From Spirochaetales bacterium (GTDB lineage: Bacteria > Spirochaetota > Spirochaetia > SZUA-6 > DRHE01), in NCBI GenBank assembly GCA_030615505.1, contig JAUWZD010000001.1, forward strand, positions 1 through 64,000: 64,000 nucleotides of DNA. The letters run 5' to 3'. The translations under genes were made by a program, and so were the position numbers. Shown here one piece after another: positions 23,427 through 31,895 of the stretch (position 1 is the first letter of the stretch; every line of letters begins with the position of its first letter). The notes under the pieces are model-generated. The model was not told the origin of the DNA. It was given only the letters and a program-made list of their open reading frames with translations, and made no database searches.

Positions 23427-24527
23427 TTAAAAAAGTAAATACAGCATCACATTGGAGAAAAGTATTAGACCAAGGGGCAGAAGGGGCAGCCAGAGGGCTC
23501 CACTGCCGCTGCAGGAAGGTAGGGACAGGCGGGGCGGCCTGCCTGTCAAGGACCACTTCTTTATTTCTCTGCCGATCTGCATCGCAGCCCCCACAGGGCA
23601 GAATCCCCGGCACCAGAAGCGGGGAATAAAGAGAGATATACCCAGCATGGTTAAGGGAAGAAGATATATCCACCACAGCGGCTTACGGGAAAAAAGGTAA
23701 GCAAAGGGCTCTAAGAAAAGCTCACTTTCCATCAGCAGGGAGGCTAAGGCTACGAGTAGAAGGATATATTTCCCGGTCTTTAATACGGGAGCAAGACTGT
23801 ACCTTTTCTTAAGAGGGAGCAATCCGGCTATTCTCTGTAAAAAGCCGAAAGGACATATATGGGAGCAGTAGACATTTTTATAAAGCAGTACACTCATTAG
23901 AGCCAGGAGGGGCAGCAAATGCAAAGAGATCGCAAGGTAGAAGAAGGAATAGACGGATACAGGAGAATTATAAATAACTCCGATTATCACAAAACAGAAT
24001 GAGCTCAATACTATAAGGATGCGATGCTTTTTCAGGATGGAAAAGAGTATAATTAATGCCCACAGGAAGGTAAAAAGAGTCATCTCTTTCCATCTGAGAA
24101 GGGGTTGCGCTGCCAGCCCCTGAAGCGCACTTCTGATGGACTCGGTGGTAACCGTGGCGCCGGTGATGCCGTCCGCTTTATTCAGTTCCCCGGGCTCAAT
24201 GCCGTCAAGCCGGGCAAAGTATGCAGTAATATCTTCTTTCGAGGCATACAGCGGACTTTCAAAGCTTTCAAGGAGCCTGAAATCCGTAAACCCTCCTGAT
24301 GGATCTTTCCTGACCGTAAACTTGAGGAAGTCATGGTATCCGAGAGTCTGTATCAATAATCTGTCTCCTTCCAACTGCCGGACAGTATAGTCCCGGTCTA
24401 AAGAGGCCCGGATCACGATAATAGAATACAGCAGCAGTAAAGAGCCGGTTATTAAATAGTAGAGAAAAGCCCGCAGTGTATTCCTGTTTTTCATGCTTTT
24501 CATAGAGGATTTACTAGAATCCGGCAA
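23427..24527 (-). CDS. Membrane protein with FMN-binding domain and NapH-like Fe-S half
   Basis: 366 residues. One N-terminal membrane segment (about 18-40) leads to an extracytoplasmic FMN-binding domain ending in DGITGATVTTESI; the SGAT-like motif GATVT is where FMN attaches covalently in NqrC/RnfG/NosR proteins. Then come about five membrane helices with YCSHICPFGFLQRIAGLLPL and WCRGFCPVGAAMQI, the Cys motifs of NapH/YccM/NosR-type polyferredoxin-like proteins. The usual C-terminal double ferredoxin is missing. It should carry electrons across the membrane to exported partners. The start overlaps the preceding radical SAM gene by 14 bases; in-frame Met codons at residues 9 and 12 are alternatives. 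Confidence 0.88.
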   Translation of the reverse strand: MPDSSKSSMKSMKNRNTLRAFLYYLITGSLLLLYSIIVIRASLDRDYTVRQLEGDRLLIQTLGYHDFLKFTVRKDPSGGFTDFRLLESFESPLYASKEDITAYFARLDGIEPGELNKADGITGATVTTESIRSALQGLAAQPLLRWKEMTLFTFLWALIILFSILKKHRILIVLSSFCFVIIGVIYNSPVSVYSFFYLAISLHLLPLLALMSVLLYKNVYCSHICPFGFLQRIAGLLPLKKRYSLAPVLKTGKYILLLVALASLLMESELFLEPFAYLFSRKPLWWIYLLPLTMLGISLFIPRFWCRGFCPVGAAMQIGREIKKWSLTGRPPRLSLPSCSGSGALWLPLLPLGLILFSNVMLYLLF

Positions 24528-25656
24528 TAGCTTTGCCGCAGAAGGGACACTTTCCGGAGGTAATATTATTTTGTGATACAGTAAACTGGATCCGCTGAAT
24601 CAGCTTTTTATTACAGTAAGGACAAAAGGTAGAGTTGTATACATGTCCGGGCACATTTCCGATATATACATATTTCAAACCGGTCTCTTTAGCCGCAGCA
24701 TGGGCTTTCTCCAGGGTGCTTAAAGGAGTGGCCGGAAGGTTGGTTAAGCGGTACGTGGGGAAAAAGCGGCTGAAGTGCAGGGGTACTTCATCTCCCAACT
24801 GCTCTTTGATCCATTCGCACATTCTCCCGATATCCTCAGGATCATCATTGAGAGTGGGAACCACAAGATTGACAATTTCAAGCCATACACCTAGCTCCTT
24901 AATTATTTTCAGCGTATTCAGCACGGGCTCGAGTTCCCCGAGGGTAATATCCCGATAGAATTCTTCTGTAAATCCCTTCAGGTCTATTTTCACAGCATCG
25001 AGGACTTTTAGAAGGTATTTCAGAGGCTCCGGCTCGATATAGCCGTTAGAGATCATTGAGGTTCTTAGGCCCATTTCTTTAGCCAGTTTAGCTATGTCGT
25101 ACATATACTCATAAAAAATGATGGGTTCTGAGAAAGTAAAGCAGATAGACTGAGCGCTGGAATTGAGAGCCGCTTCTACAACTTGTTGGGGAGAAAGGTT
25201 TAAATGCTCCACTTCTTCCACTGTTCTTTGAGAAATCTGCCAGTTCTGACAGTATTTACAGCGAAGGTTGCATCCTGCGGTAGCTATACAGAGCCGGGTA
25301 TGACCGGGCATGAAGTGAAAGAGAGGGGCCTTTTCAATTGGCTCAATGCTGAAGGAACAGGGTTTCCCATATACAAGTGTATAGAGTGTTCCTTCCTGAT
25401 TTTGACGTACCTGGCAGTCCCCGCGCTCTCCATCTTGAATAAGGCATCGGTTTGGACAGAGCCGGCACTCCACTTCCTTATTGAAAAGCTTCTCGTAAAA
25501 AAGCGCTTCTTTTAACTGTGAGACATCCTTTTTAAACAGTTCCTGCCCTGCAGCCTGTGGGGGCTTATGAAAAATAAGGGGTACGGAGAGAATGCACATA
25601 CCAAGGATTACCATAATGAAAACCGGAAGGATATTTTTTCGGTTCCATTTAATCAT
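24514..25656 (-). CDS. AmrS-type radical SAM protein with N-terminal signal anchor (copy 1)
   Basis: 380 residues from ATG 25656-25654, preceded by GGGAAGG and overlapping the nitroreductase stop; the frame stays open 29 codons further without a ribosome site. Residues 4-33 (KWNRKNILPVFIMVILGMCILSVPLIF) form a signal anchor. The rest matches the AmmeMemoRadiSam radical SAM enzyme: EALFYEKLFNKEVECRLCPNRCLIQDGERGDC, then the Fe-S loop ATAGCNLRCKYCQNWQIS, DLKGFTEEFYRD, and a C-terminal zinc ribbon CPYC..CPFC. Positive residues before the anchor would place the enzyme outside the cytoplasm, which is odd for an enzyme using SAM. The Memo and AMMECR1 partners are absent here. Confidence 0.88.
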   Translation of the reverse strand: MIKWNRKNILPVFIMVILGMCILSVPLIFHKPPQAAGQELFKKDVSQLKEALFYEKLFNKEVECRLCPNRCLIQDGERGDCQVRQNQEGTLYTLVYGKPCSFSIEPIEKAPLFHFMPGHTRLCIATAGCNLRCKYCQNWQISQRTVEEVEHLNLSPQQVVEAALNSSAQSICFTFSEPIIFYEYMYDIAKLAKEMGLRTSMISNGYIEPEPLKYLLKVLDAVKIDLKGFTEEFYRDITLGELEPVLNTLKIIKELGVWLEIVNLVVPTLNDDPEDIGRMCEWIKEQLGDEVPLHFSRFFPTYRLTNLPATPLSTLEKAHAAAKETGLKYVYIGNVPGHVYNSTFCPYCNKKLIQRIQFTVSQNNITSGKCPFCGKAIAGF

Positions 25657-26326
25657 GGGATGGCCTTCCCACGGGTATAAGATAGAGAGGATCCTCCTGG
25701 GATAGATTAAGAAGCTTCTTGACCGATCTATCATCGAAAGCACCTACAGGTACAGAACCCAGGCCCATAGCCACTGCCTGCAAAGAGATGTTCTGGGCTG
25801 CATGACCGGCATCCATTGGCACATAGCGCATAGTTCCCCGCTTGCCGTAGACCCTTGAGGTTTTCCTGTAGAATACCGTGAGCACGATGGTTACCGGGGC
25901 CTGTTCAATAAATGACTGTTTGAGTGCCGCCCTGGCCAGAGGGTTCCGATAATCTCCCTGTTTTACCATCTTCAGATTGTGATCCCGCCAATAGTATTTG
26001 TAAATACCTTGCTGTAAGCCGCCTATCTTTCCTACAACCAGGTATATTTCCAGGGGGTAAATACCCCCTGCCGAGGGATAGGATCGGCTGGGCCCGGTTA
26101 CTCCATCTATAGTTTTTCCCCCTGCAGCCCATAAAAGCTGAGAGATCTCAGAAAGCGTCAGGGATTCATTCATGAAGGATCGAACGGACCTTCTTTTATA
26201 GATGGCTTCTTCTAGTGAGACTTTACTTGAGTATTCAGGCGGGGGGAGTGTAATAGATTCCTCCGGATCTGCCCAGAGCCGCGGGCCGATCGTTACAAGC
26301 AAGAAAATAAAAAGAATAGGGAACAT
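25649..26326 (-). CDS. Exported SagB-like nitroreductase-fold protein
   Basis: 225 residues. The signal peptide FPILFIFLLVTIGPRLWAD is followed by VSLEEAIYKRRSVRSFMNESLTLSEISQLLWAAGG, the FMN phosphate-binding start of the nitroreductase fold, then RSYPSAGGIYPLEIYLVV (the SagB-type PSAGGxxPLE motif) and MDAGHAAQNISLQAVAMGLGSVPVGAF. SagB-type oxidoreductases use FMN; those in RiPP clusters oxidise azolines, but standalone forms are uncharacterised. An exported FMN enzyme needs an electron route, which the FMN/NapH-like protein next door could supply. It overlaps the radical SAM gene by eight bases. Confidence 0.88.
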   Translation of the reverse strand: MFPILFIFLLVTIGPRLWADPEESITLPPPEYSSKVSLEEAIYKRRSVRSFMNESLTLSEISQLLWAAGGKTIDGVTGPSRSYPSAGGIYPLEIYLVVGKIGGLQQGIYKYYWRDHNLKMVKQGDYRNPLARAALKQSFIEQAPVTIVLTVFYRKTSRVYGKRGTMRYVPMDAGHAAQNISLQAVAMGLGSVPVGAFDDRSVKKLLNLSQEDPLYLIPVGRPSHD

Positions 26327-26368
26327 TACACCCTCAATTATCTATTATCTCAGCAGTTTATCTTCTTT

Positions 26369-28669
26369 TCAATACCTTTTTAAAGAGAGAAGAAGAAGAA
26401 TTAAAGCGCTGAGCTTAAGCATTACGAGCACCAGGCAGGTCTGTGCCAGTCCCAGAATGGGTAACAGGACAACCCCTCCTAGAATGCCACCAAACCATCC
26501 TCCGGTTAGATCCAGGGCGTTTAAAAGGCCCACACTGCTGCTGAAATTTGTGCTTTTCTTAAGGAAGATTTTAATGGCCAGTGGAAACTCTGCTCCCACA
26601 AGCAGACCCCCTGTAAAACTGAGGAGGTAAAAAAGGATCTCTAAACGGAATAGAATTCCTTTGAGGAATATAACGGGGAGTAAAACTGAAAACATTATGA
26701 GAGCGGCCTCTAAAGAGAGAAAAACTCTCAGATCTTTTTTTATCTTTTTAAGGCAGAGGGTTATAAAAGCACCGCCGAGTCCTGTTCCTATCATAAAGGC
26801 CGTAATGATAAGACCTATTCTATGGAAAATGTAGCCGTATACTACCTGAAATGCAAATACTATGATTAAGTCGAAAAGCATGCCCGCGAAGCCGGTAGTG
26901 GCTACGGAGAGAGAAAGAGATGTTTTAAGAATATCTTTTGGAAATACCCTGCTTACGAATATGGTGATAAAAATTAAAAACAGACAGAGAAAGATGAAGG
27001 GCAGAGTCTCAAGCTCACTGAGATTGCTGAAGAGCTTCTGCATCCGGGGTGAGAACTTGGCGTTCCAGAGGCTGAGGCTGTAGAAGACCCCGGAAGGACG
27101 ATGGTCTCTGTTTAATTTAATTCGCGTCTGTTTTATGGAATCCATGAGCCATCTGTGCCTTCTTTCATCCATGCGGTAGCTGATATAGAAGGGAGTGATG
27201 AGATTCACCTCAAGTTCCCTCTCTTCAAGCCTATGATTGAGCTCATCGGTTGTTACTGCGGATACGTCCAGAGTATCGGAGGCTAAAAAAAGATTTGTCT
27301 CTCCCGGAATAATTTGTACATATTTGTAAACCTCCCGGAGTGTTCTCCAGATGCAGGCGTTGAGCTTTTTCAGTTCTTCGTTCAAGTAGGTTAGGGAACC
27401 TGGCAGGTTTATCAGGAGAATTCCCTCTTCTTTCAATCGTTCCTTTGCCAAAGTAAAAAATTCAACGGTAAAGAATCGATTTATCTGAAGATCGCTGGGA
27501 TTTGAAAGTCCGATCAGGATGAGGTCGTATCTCTTATCCGTTTTGCTCATATAATGCCTTCCGTCCAGGTAATGGATAGCTACTCCGGGTCTGTGCCATT
27601 CAGCTTTAACGTGTGGAGGAGAGAACTTATCCAGGGCATCTATTATGAGGGGATCAAGCTCAGCATAATCGATCCTTTTCACCGGGTGTTTGTTAATTTC
27701 TCTTATGACTCCCCCGGCTCCGCCGCTTATCACCAGGATATCCTCAGGCTTCGGATGAAATAGGAGTGGAAAGTGAGCAAAATCTTCAACAAAAGCTATA
27801 TCCGGAGTAGGGATGGTAATAACAGGAAGACCGTCGGAGAAGAAGTCATACTGCTCTTCTGTCCTGGTCACGGCAATATTTCCGTAGGGAGAGTTTTCAT
27901 AATATACAACTTTTAGCTTCCCCCACTGCTCTTTTATGGAATTCCAGTGCAAAACGTCAACTTTACCGCTGAAAGTGATATAACCTGCCAGGCATAGGGC
28001 AGCTAAAATGAAGAGGTTTAAGCTCTTGCTGTATAATCCGGATTTGGGCAGTAGCTTAAATAGGATAAGGCAGACAAAAAGGTTAAGCAGCACCACACCG
28101 AATGCTATCTGAAAAGAGTTAAAAAATGGAAGCATGGCATAGGTAAAGGCAACACCTCCGACCGCTGTTCCAAGAACCTCAAGAATATACACCCTGCCGG
28201 CTCCTATAGAAGGAGCATCGGATGAGTTTAAATGCGAGTGTACCTTGCAGCCGAATGTAAACAGGGCGCCGTGGCTGAGGCTGACGGGAAGAAGGATGAC
28301 GAAAGAGAAGAAGATCATATACAGAACCCCCACTCCTTCACCCGGGCTTATACCAAAGATCCCCTTTATTCCCCTGGATAAATAGAGGACGATCGGCAGA
28401 CTCAAGGAGAAGATAAGCTGGGCTGTAATAAACAGCCTGACTTTATTCTCTTTATGCTCAATGATTCTCCCGAAAAAATATGAGCCTGCGGCCTCCAGGA
28501 TCAACCAGTTCGCCAGGATTACACCGATCGATAGTTCATTGCCTAAAAAGGTAATGAGCAATTCTCTTAATAGTATGATCTGGGCCACCATGCCGCTGAA
28601 GCCCATAACCACGAGGGGATAAGTGAAGGATTTTTTAAAGTGTATGGGCGGGAAGCTCAATCTTCCCAT
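26369..28669 (-). CDS. Integral-membrane spermidine synthase-like protein
   Basis: 766 residues from the chosen ATG 28669 (an earlier in-frame ATG lies at 28702, inside the upstream gene). About seven membrane helices come first (TYPLVVMGFSGMVAQIILLRELLITFLGNELSIG is the usual opening), then a soluble methyltransferase-fold domain (about residues 225-480) with ILVISGGAGGVIREINKHPVKRIDYAELDPLIIDAL, the nucleotide-binding motif of spermidine synthases, and finally about seven more helices. Fused membrane forms are widespread and mostly uncharacterised; they need not make polyamines. The gene lies between two radical SAM genes, overlapping the upstream one by 13 bases. Confidence 0.88.
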   Translation of the reverse strand: MGRLSFPPIHFKKSFTYPLVVMGFSGMVAQIILLRELLITFLGNELSIGVILANWLILEAAGSYFFGRIIEHKENKVRLFITAQLIFSLSLPIVLYLSRGIKGIFGISPGEGVGVLYMIFFSFVILLPVSLSHGALFTFGCKVHSHLNSSDAPSIGAGRVYILEVLGTAVGGVAFTYAMLPFFNSFQIAFGVVLLNLFVCLILFKLLPKSGLYSKSLNLFILAALCLAGYITFSGKVDVLHWNSIKEQWGKLKVVYYENSPYGNIAVTRTEEQYDFFSDGLPVITIPTPDIAFVEDFAHFPLLFHPKPEDILVISGGAGGVIREINKHPVKRIDYAELDPLIIDALDKFSPPHVKAEWHRPGVAIHYLDGRHYMSKTDKRYDLILIGLSNPSDLQINRFFTVEFFTLAKERLKEEGILLINLPGSLTYLNEELKKLNACIWRTLREVYKYVQIIPGETNLFLASDTLDVSAVTTDELNHRLEERELEVNLITPFYISYRMDERRHRWLMDSIKQTRIKLNRDHRPSGVFYSLSLWNAKFSPRMQKLFSNLSELETLPFIFLCLFLIFITIFVSRVFPKDILKTSLSLSVATTGFAGMLFDLIIVFAFQVVYGYIFHRIGLIITAFMIGTGLGGAFITLCLKKIKKDLRVFLSLEAALIMFSVLLPVIFLKGILFRLEILFYLLSFTGGLLVGAEFPLAIKIFLKKSTNFSSSVGLLNALDLTGGWFGGILGGVVLLPILGLAQTCLVLVMLKLSALILLLLSLKRY

Positions 28670-29808
28670 ATCCCGGGAATATCTTGCCCGCAGAAACGGC
28701 ATTTACCGTTCTGAATGTTGTTCTCGATCACCTGGAAATGGATGCGGCGAATCAGGGTATTGCTGCATTTTGGACAGAAGGTGGAGTTAAGGGGATGTCC
28801 GGGCATGTTTCCTATCGTTACATACTCCAGCCCTACAGCTTTGGCTATATTATAAGCCTTCTCAAGGGTCTCTACAGGCGTTGGGGGCAGGTTGGTTAAC
28901 CGAAAAGCGGGAAAGAACCGGGAAAAGTGTAGGGGAACCTGCGGTCCCAGGTTGCTTTTAATCCACTCACACATCCTCCGGATATCGTCAGGATCATCGT
29001 TGAGAGTGGGAATGACCAGGTTCACGATCTCAAGCCAGACTCCTTCTTCCCTGATGATCTTCAAGGTATTCAAAACCGGTTTCAGTTTGGCTGAGGAAAC
29101 TTCTTTATAGAACTTCTCTGTGAAGCCTTTTAAGTCAATGGTTACCGCATCCGTATACTTAAGCAGATCCCGCAGTGGTTCAGGATTAATACCTCCATTG
29201 GAATGCCAGAGTATATTCAGGCCCCTGGCCTTAGCGATTCTGGCAATATCGTAGACATATTCATAGAAAGAGGTGGGCTCGTTATAAGTAAATGAGATGG
29301 TGGGGATACCCCTCTTAATGGCTTCTTCCACGGCCTCCTCCGGCGGCACCAGATAGACTGAGTCCATCTCCTCCAGAGATTGCTGAGAGAGATGCCAGTT
29401 CTGACAGAATCGGCAGCGAAAATTACATCCTGCGGTTCCAAAGCAGAGGATAAGCGTACCGGGCAGCATGTGGTACTGGGGTTCTTTCTCTATGGGATCT
29501 ATCTGAATGGCCGAGGGTTTTCCGTAGATGATGCTGTACAGGGTGCCGTCTATATTCACTCTGTTTCGGCACTCCCCACGCTCTCCATCTGCTATTTCGC
29601 AGTTGCGGAAGCAGAGCTGGCATTGAACTTTCTTATCGTCCAGCTTCCTGTAGTACATGGCCTCCCGCTCTGTAATGACCTTAAGGGTTTCACTTTCCTG
29701 TTCCTCATTTTGACTATTGATGCCCATTGGGAATACTACCCCCTTAAACAGGAACAACCCCAGACAGGTGAGAAGTAGCCTGAAAAGCATAACATTAACC
29801 CGTTTCAT
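28657..29808 (-). CDS. AmrS-type radical SAM protein with N-terminal signal anchor (copy 2)
   Basis: 383 residues, clearly a paralogue of copy 1 with the same layout. An N-terminal segment (VNVMLFRLLLTCLGLFLFKGVVFPMG) is a signal peptide or anchor. The core is EREAMYYRKLDDKKVQCQLCFRNCEIADGERGECRNR, then GTAGCNFRCRFCQNWHLSQ, ITFTYNEPTSFYEYVYDIARIAK, TIDLKGFTEKFYKEVSSAKLKPVLNTL, and a terminal zinc ribbon with CPKC..CRFC before PGIWED. It opens the minus-strand cluster. In copy 1 the corresponding site reads CFTFSEPIIFYEY, so the active sites differ, suggesting different substrates. Confidence 0.88.
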   Translation of the reverse strand: MKRVNVMLFRLLLTCLGLFLFKGVVFPMGINSQNEEQESETLKVITEREAMYYRKLDDKKVQCQLCFRNCEIADGERGECRNRVNIDGTLYSIIYGKPSAIQIDPIEKEPQYHMLPGTLILCFGTAGCNFRCRFCQNWHLSQQSLEEMDSVYLVPPEEAVEEAIKRGIPTISFTYNEPTSFYEYVYDIARIAKARGLNILWHSNGGINPEPLRDLLKYTDAVTIDLKGFTEKFYKEVSSAKLKPVLNTLKIIREEGVWLEIVNLVIPTLNDDPDDIRRMCEWIKSNLGPQVPLHFSRFFPAFRLTNLPPTPVETLEKAYNIAKAVGLEYVTIGNMPGHPLNSTFCPKCSNTLIRRIHFQVIENNIQNGKCRFCGQDIPGIWED

Positions 29809-29867
29809 AGACTTTGTTATTTTAATTATATAGAAAATATAATAAGATTTTAATACGGAGAGTAAAA

Positions 29868-29951
29868 TTGAAAGAGATTTTTTTTAGAGCCATATTAATT
29901 TACCTGTTTTTGGATGGATTTGCCGGAATAGTAAATAGAGCACGGGAGTAA
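29868..29951 (+). CDS. Small hydrophobic ORF before the uridine phosphorylase gene
   Basis: 27 residues from TTG 29868 (GGAGAG eight bases upstream) to TAA 29951. The product has a hydrophobic core, IFFRAILIYLFLDGFAGI, flanked by charged ends, and stops five bases before the udp start codon. It could be a small membrane peptide or a translated leader that controls the next gene. No homology can be claimed. Confidence 0.3.
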   Translation: MKEIFFRAILIYLFLDGFAGIVNRARE

Positions 29952-29955
29952 GCTT

Positions 29956-30714
29956 ATGCAGCCGGAAAAGGAATATCATATCGGACTGGGCAAAGGGGAT
30001 ATAGGAAGATACGTTCTGCTTCCGGGCGACCCCGGAAGGGTGCCGAAAATAGCCCGGTTTTTTGATACTGCCAAAGAGATGGCCTTTAACCGGGAGTATC
30101 GAACATTTACCGGTATTGTGGACGGAATAAAGGTTTCGGCTACCTCCACGGGAATCGGATGTCCTTCAACCGCTATCTGTGTAGAGGAATTGATAAAATG
30201 CGGTGCCCACACCTTTATCCGGATTGGAACAGCGGGCGGGCTGCAGCCGGAAATTGAGCTCGGAGATGTTACCATTACGACTGCTACTGTGCGTGAGGAG
30301 GGAACAACCCGGCAGTACGTTCCTCTTGAATATCCCGCAGTTGCCGATATTGATGTTACCTCGGCCCTGCGGGATGCTGCCGAAAGATTAGACATCAGGT
30401 ATCACGTGGGGATAGGGCATACCAAGGATGCCTTTTATACTGAGGGAAACACAGACCTGCCTCTTTTAGATCAGTGCAGGATGCAGTGGAAAGTATGGGA
30501 AAGGGCTAATGTTCTCTCCACCTCAATGGAGGCTGCAGCCCTGTTTGTGATCTCATCAATTAAAAAAGTTCGGGCAGGGGAGATCCTGGCTATTATCGGC
30601 TTAACCTACAAGGACGAGCCCATAGTGGCCAGGGTTGGGATAGATGAAGCCATAAAAGTAGCCATTGAAGCTGTAAAAATCTTAGCGACAAAGGACAGGG
30701 CGGCCGGGAAATAG
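29956..30714 (+). CDS. udp: Uridine phosphorylase
   Basis: 252 residues, the family length. LPGDPGRVPKIARFFDTAKEMAFNREYRTFTGIVDG holds the phosphate-binding GDPxR motif, STGIGCPSTAICVEELIKCGAHTFIRIGTAGGLQ the family signature, and SMEAAALFVISSI the ribose-binding Glu. It splits uridine into uracil and ribose-1-phosphate in the cytoplasm. GGGAG lies upstream of ATG 29956. The next gene, five bases on, encodes a phosphoribosyltransferase-like protein that could use or supply the same metabolites. Confidence 0.94.
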   Translation: MQPEKEYHIGLGKGDIGRYVLLPGDPGRVPKIARFFDTAKEMAFNREYRTFTGIVDGIKVSATSTGIGCPSTAICVEELIKCGAHTFIRIGTAGGLQPEIELGDVTITTATVREEGTTRQYVPLEYPAVADIDVTSALRDAAERLDIRYHVGIGHTKDAFYTEGNTDLPLLDQCRMQWKVWERANVLSTSMEAAALFVISSIKKVRAGEILAIIGLTYKDEPIVARVGIDEAIKVAIEAVKILATKDRAAGK

Positions 30715-30725
30715 GTTGATTGATT

Positions 30726-31895
30726 ATGATGAGTACGGACAGATTAGTTAGAAAATTTAAGGATGAGGCGGTAGCTGTATATTACATAGAAAATGAAGAA
30801 GTCCCTTCCGATGTAAAAAGATACGTAGTGTCAACAAGAGATACCAGGGATCTAATGAATCACCCTGAAATAATCAATTGCGACTTTACGAATTTAATGG
30901 GCAATGGTGTAACCAATGCCTTAAAAGGCATCAATATGCTTGAAAGGCTGAGCTGCATCAATTCGAAATTCGTCAATGTTTATCATATTCTAAGAGGAGG
31001 ACTGAATTTTCAGGTAAGGAATGCTTTAAGAAAGGCTTTCGGCTATAAATGGCACAGCAGTTCCTATATATCAAGCCAGAGAGTTTTAAAAGAGGGCAGG
31101 TTTGAAATAAGTGAAGATTACTATAGAAAATTCTTGGTTCCCAATAATGCCACAATTTATACGGCTGATATTGTAGCTTCAGGTGTTTCCCTGGATCACG
31201 GTTTTGAATATATCAATAAATATCTGGAATCCCAGAATTTACAATTGAAGAATATGATCTTTATTACCATTGGCTGTATCGAGGCGGAACATGTTCTTTC
31301 TAAGTGGCATAAAATATTTAAGCAGAAATTCCCCGGCTACGAAAGATCGATTTTGATCTATCTGGAAGGAAGATTTGCCCTGGCGAAAAAAGATACACTC
31401 CTTTACAATTTTTTATACGATACGGATCTGCTTGAAAATTACAAACTGGGAGCATTGCTGACACCGGAGTTTGAGCATGCTCAGTTTGATAAGATGATTA
31501 TAGGCTTAGAGGCGTGCGCAATTTACGATGGCGGGAAGAAGGGGTTTGAGCCTGTTAACCATGTAAAGGATATTTTAGAGTTTTGGGAGAAACAACTGGC
31601 AGTCGCCAAATCTAAAAACATATCCTTATGGGACGAATATAACGCGAGATTTCCGCTGGATATGTACTTTTCAGATATTGATAATTTAAAGGCAGGTTCA
31701 CCCGAGATATTGGAAAGAAATAAGAGTAAATACTGGGGGGGATTGATTAAAGAGGAATACAGTAAATTATATGCTAAGTTCAAATGGCTGTGGAGCGATG
31801 TAAGAATCCAGGCTGCGAGGGTGCCGGGCAGCTTTCTTCAGGTATGTGAGAAGAAGATCAAGTATTTAAAAAGTCTTATTGAAAATGTAGAATGA
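30726..31895 (+). CDS. Unrecognised family, phosphoribosyltransferase-like fold
   Basis: 389 residues (counted from ATG 30726; ATG 30729 and TTG 30720 are alternatives). I do not recognise a named family. About residues 90-170 look like a type I phosphoribosyltransferase: VYHILRGGLNF resembles the pyrophosphate-binding loop, and ATIYTADIVASGVSLDHGFEYI the PRPP loop (hydrophobic strand, acidic pair, small residues, then T/S). MIFITIGCIEAEHVL is the next strand. The C-terminal 200 residues are largely helical with no motif I know. The genes before and after encode uridine phosphorylase and an aldo/keto reductase (ATGA overlap), so it may salvage a base or ribose phosphate. Confidence 0.55.
   Translation: MMSTDRLVRKFKDEAVAVYYIENEEVPSDVKRYVVSTRDTRDLMNHPEIINCDFTNLMGNGVTNALKGINMLERLSCINSKFVNVYHILRGGLNFQVRNALRKAFGYKWHSSSYISSQRVLKEGRFEISEDYYRKFLVPNNATIYTADIVASGVSLDHGFEYINKYLESQNLQLKNMIFITIGCIEAEHVLSKWHKIFKQKFPGYERSILIYLEGRFALAKKDTLLYNFLYDTDLLENYKLGALLTPEFEHAQFDKMIIGLEACAIYDGGKKGFEPVNHVKDILEFWEKQLAVAKSKNISLWDEYNARFPLDMYFSDIDNLKAGSPEILERNKSKYWGGLIKEEYSKLYAKFKWLWSDVRIQAARVPGSFLQVCEKKIKYLKSLIENVE

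Noticed and set aside
24105..24390. Plus-strand ORFs over the FMN-binding protein gene
   Set aside because: They are shadows of a well-supported minus-strand gene.
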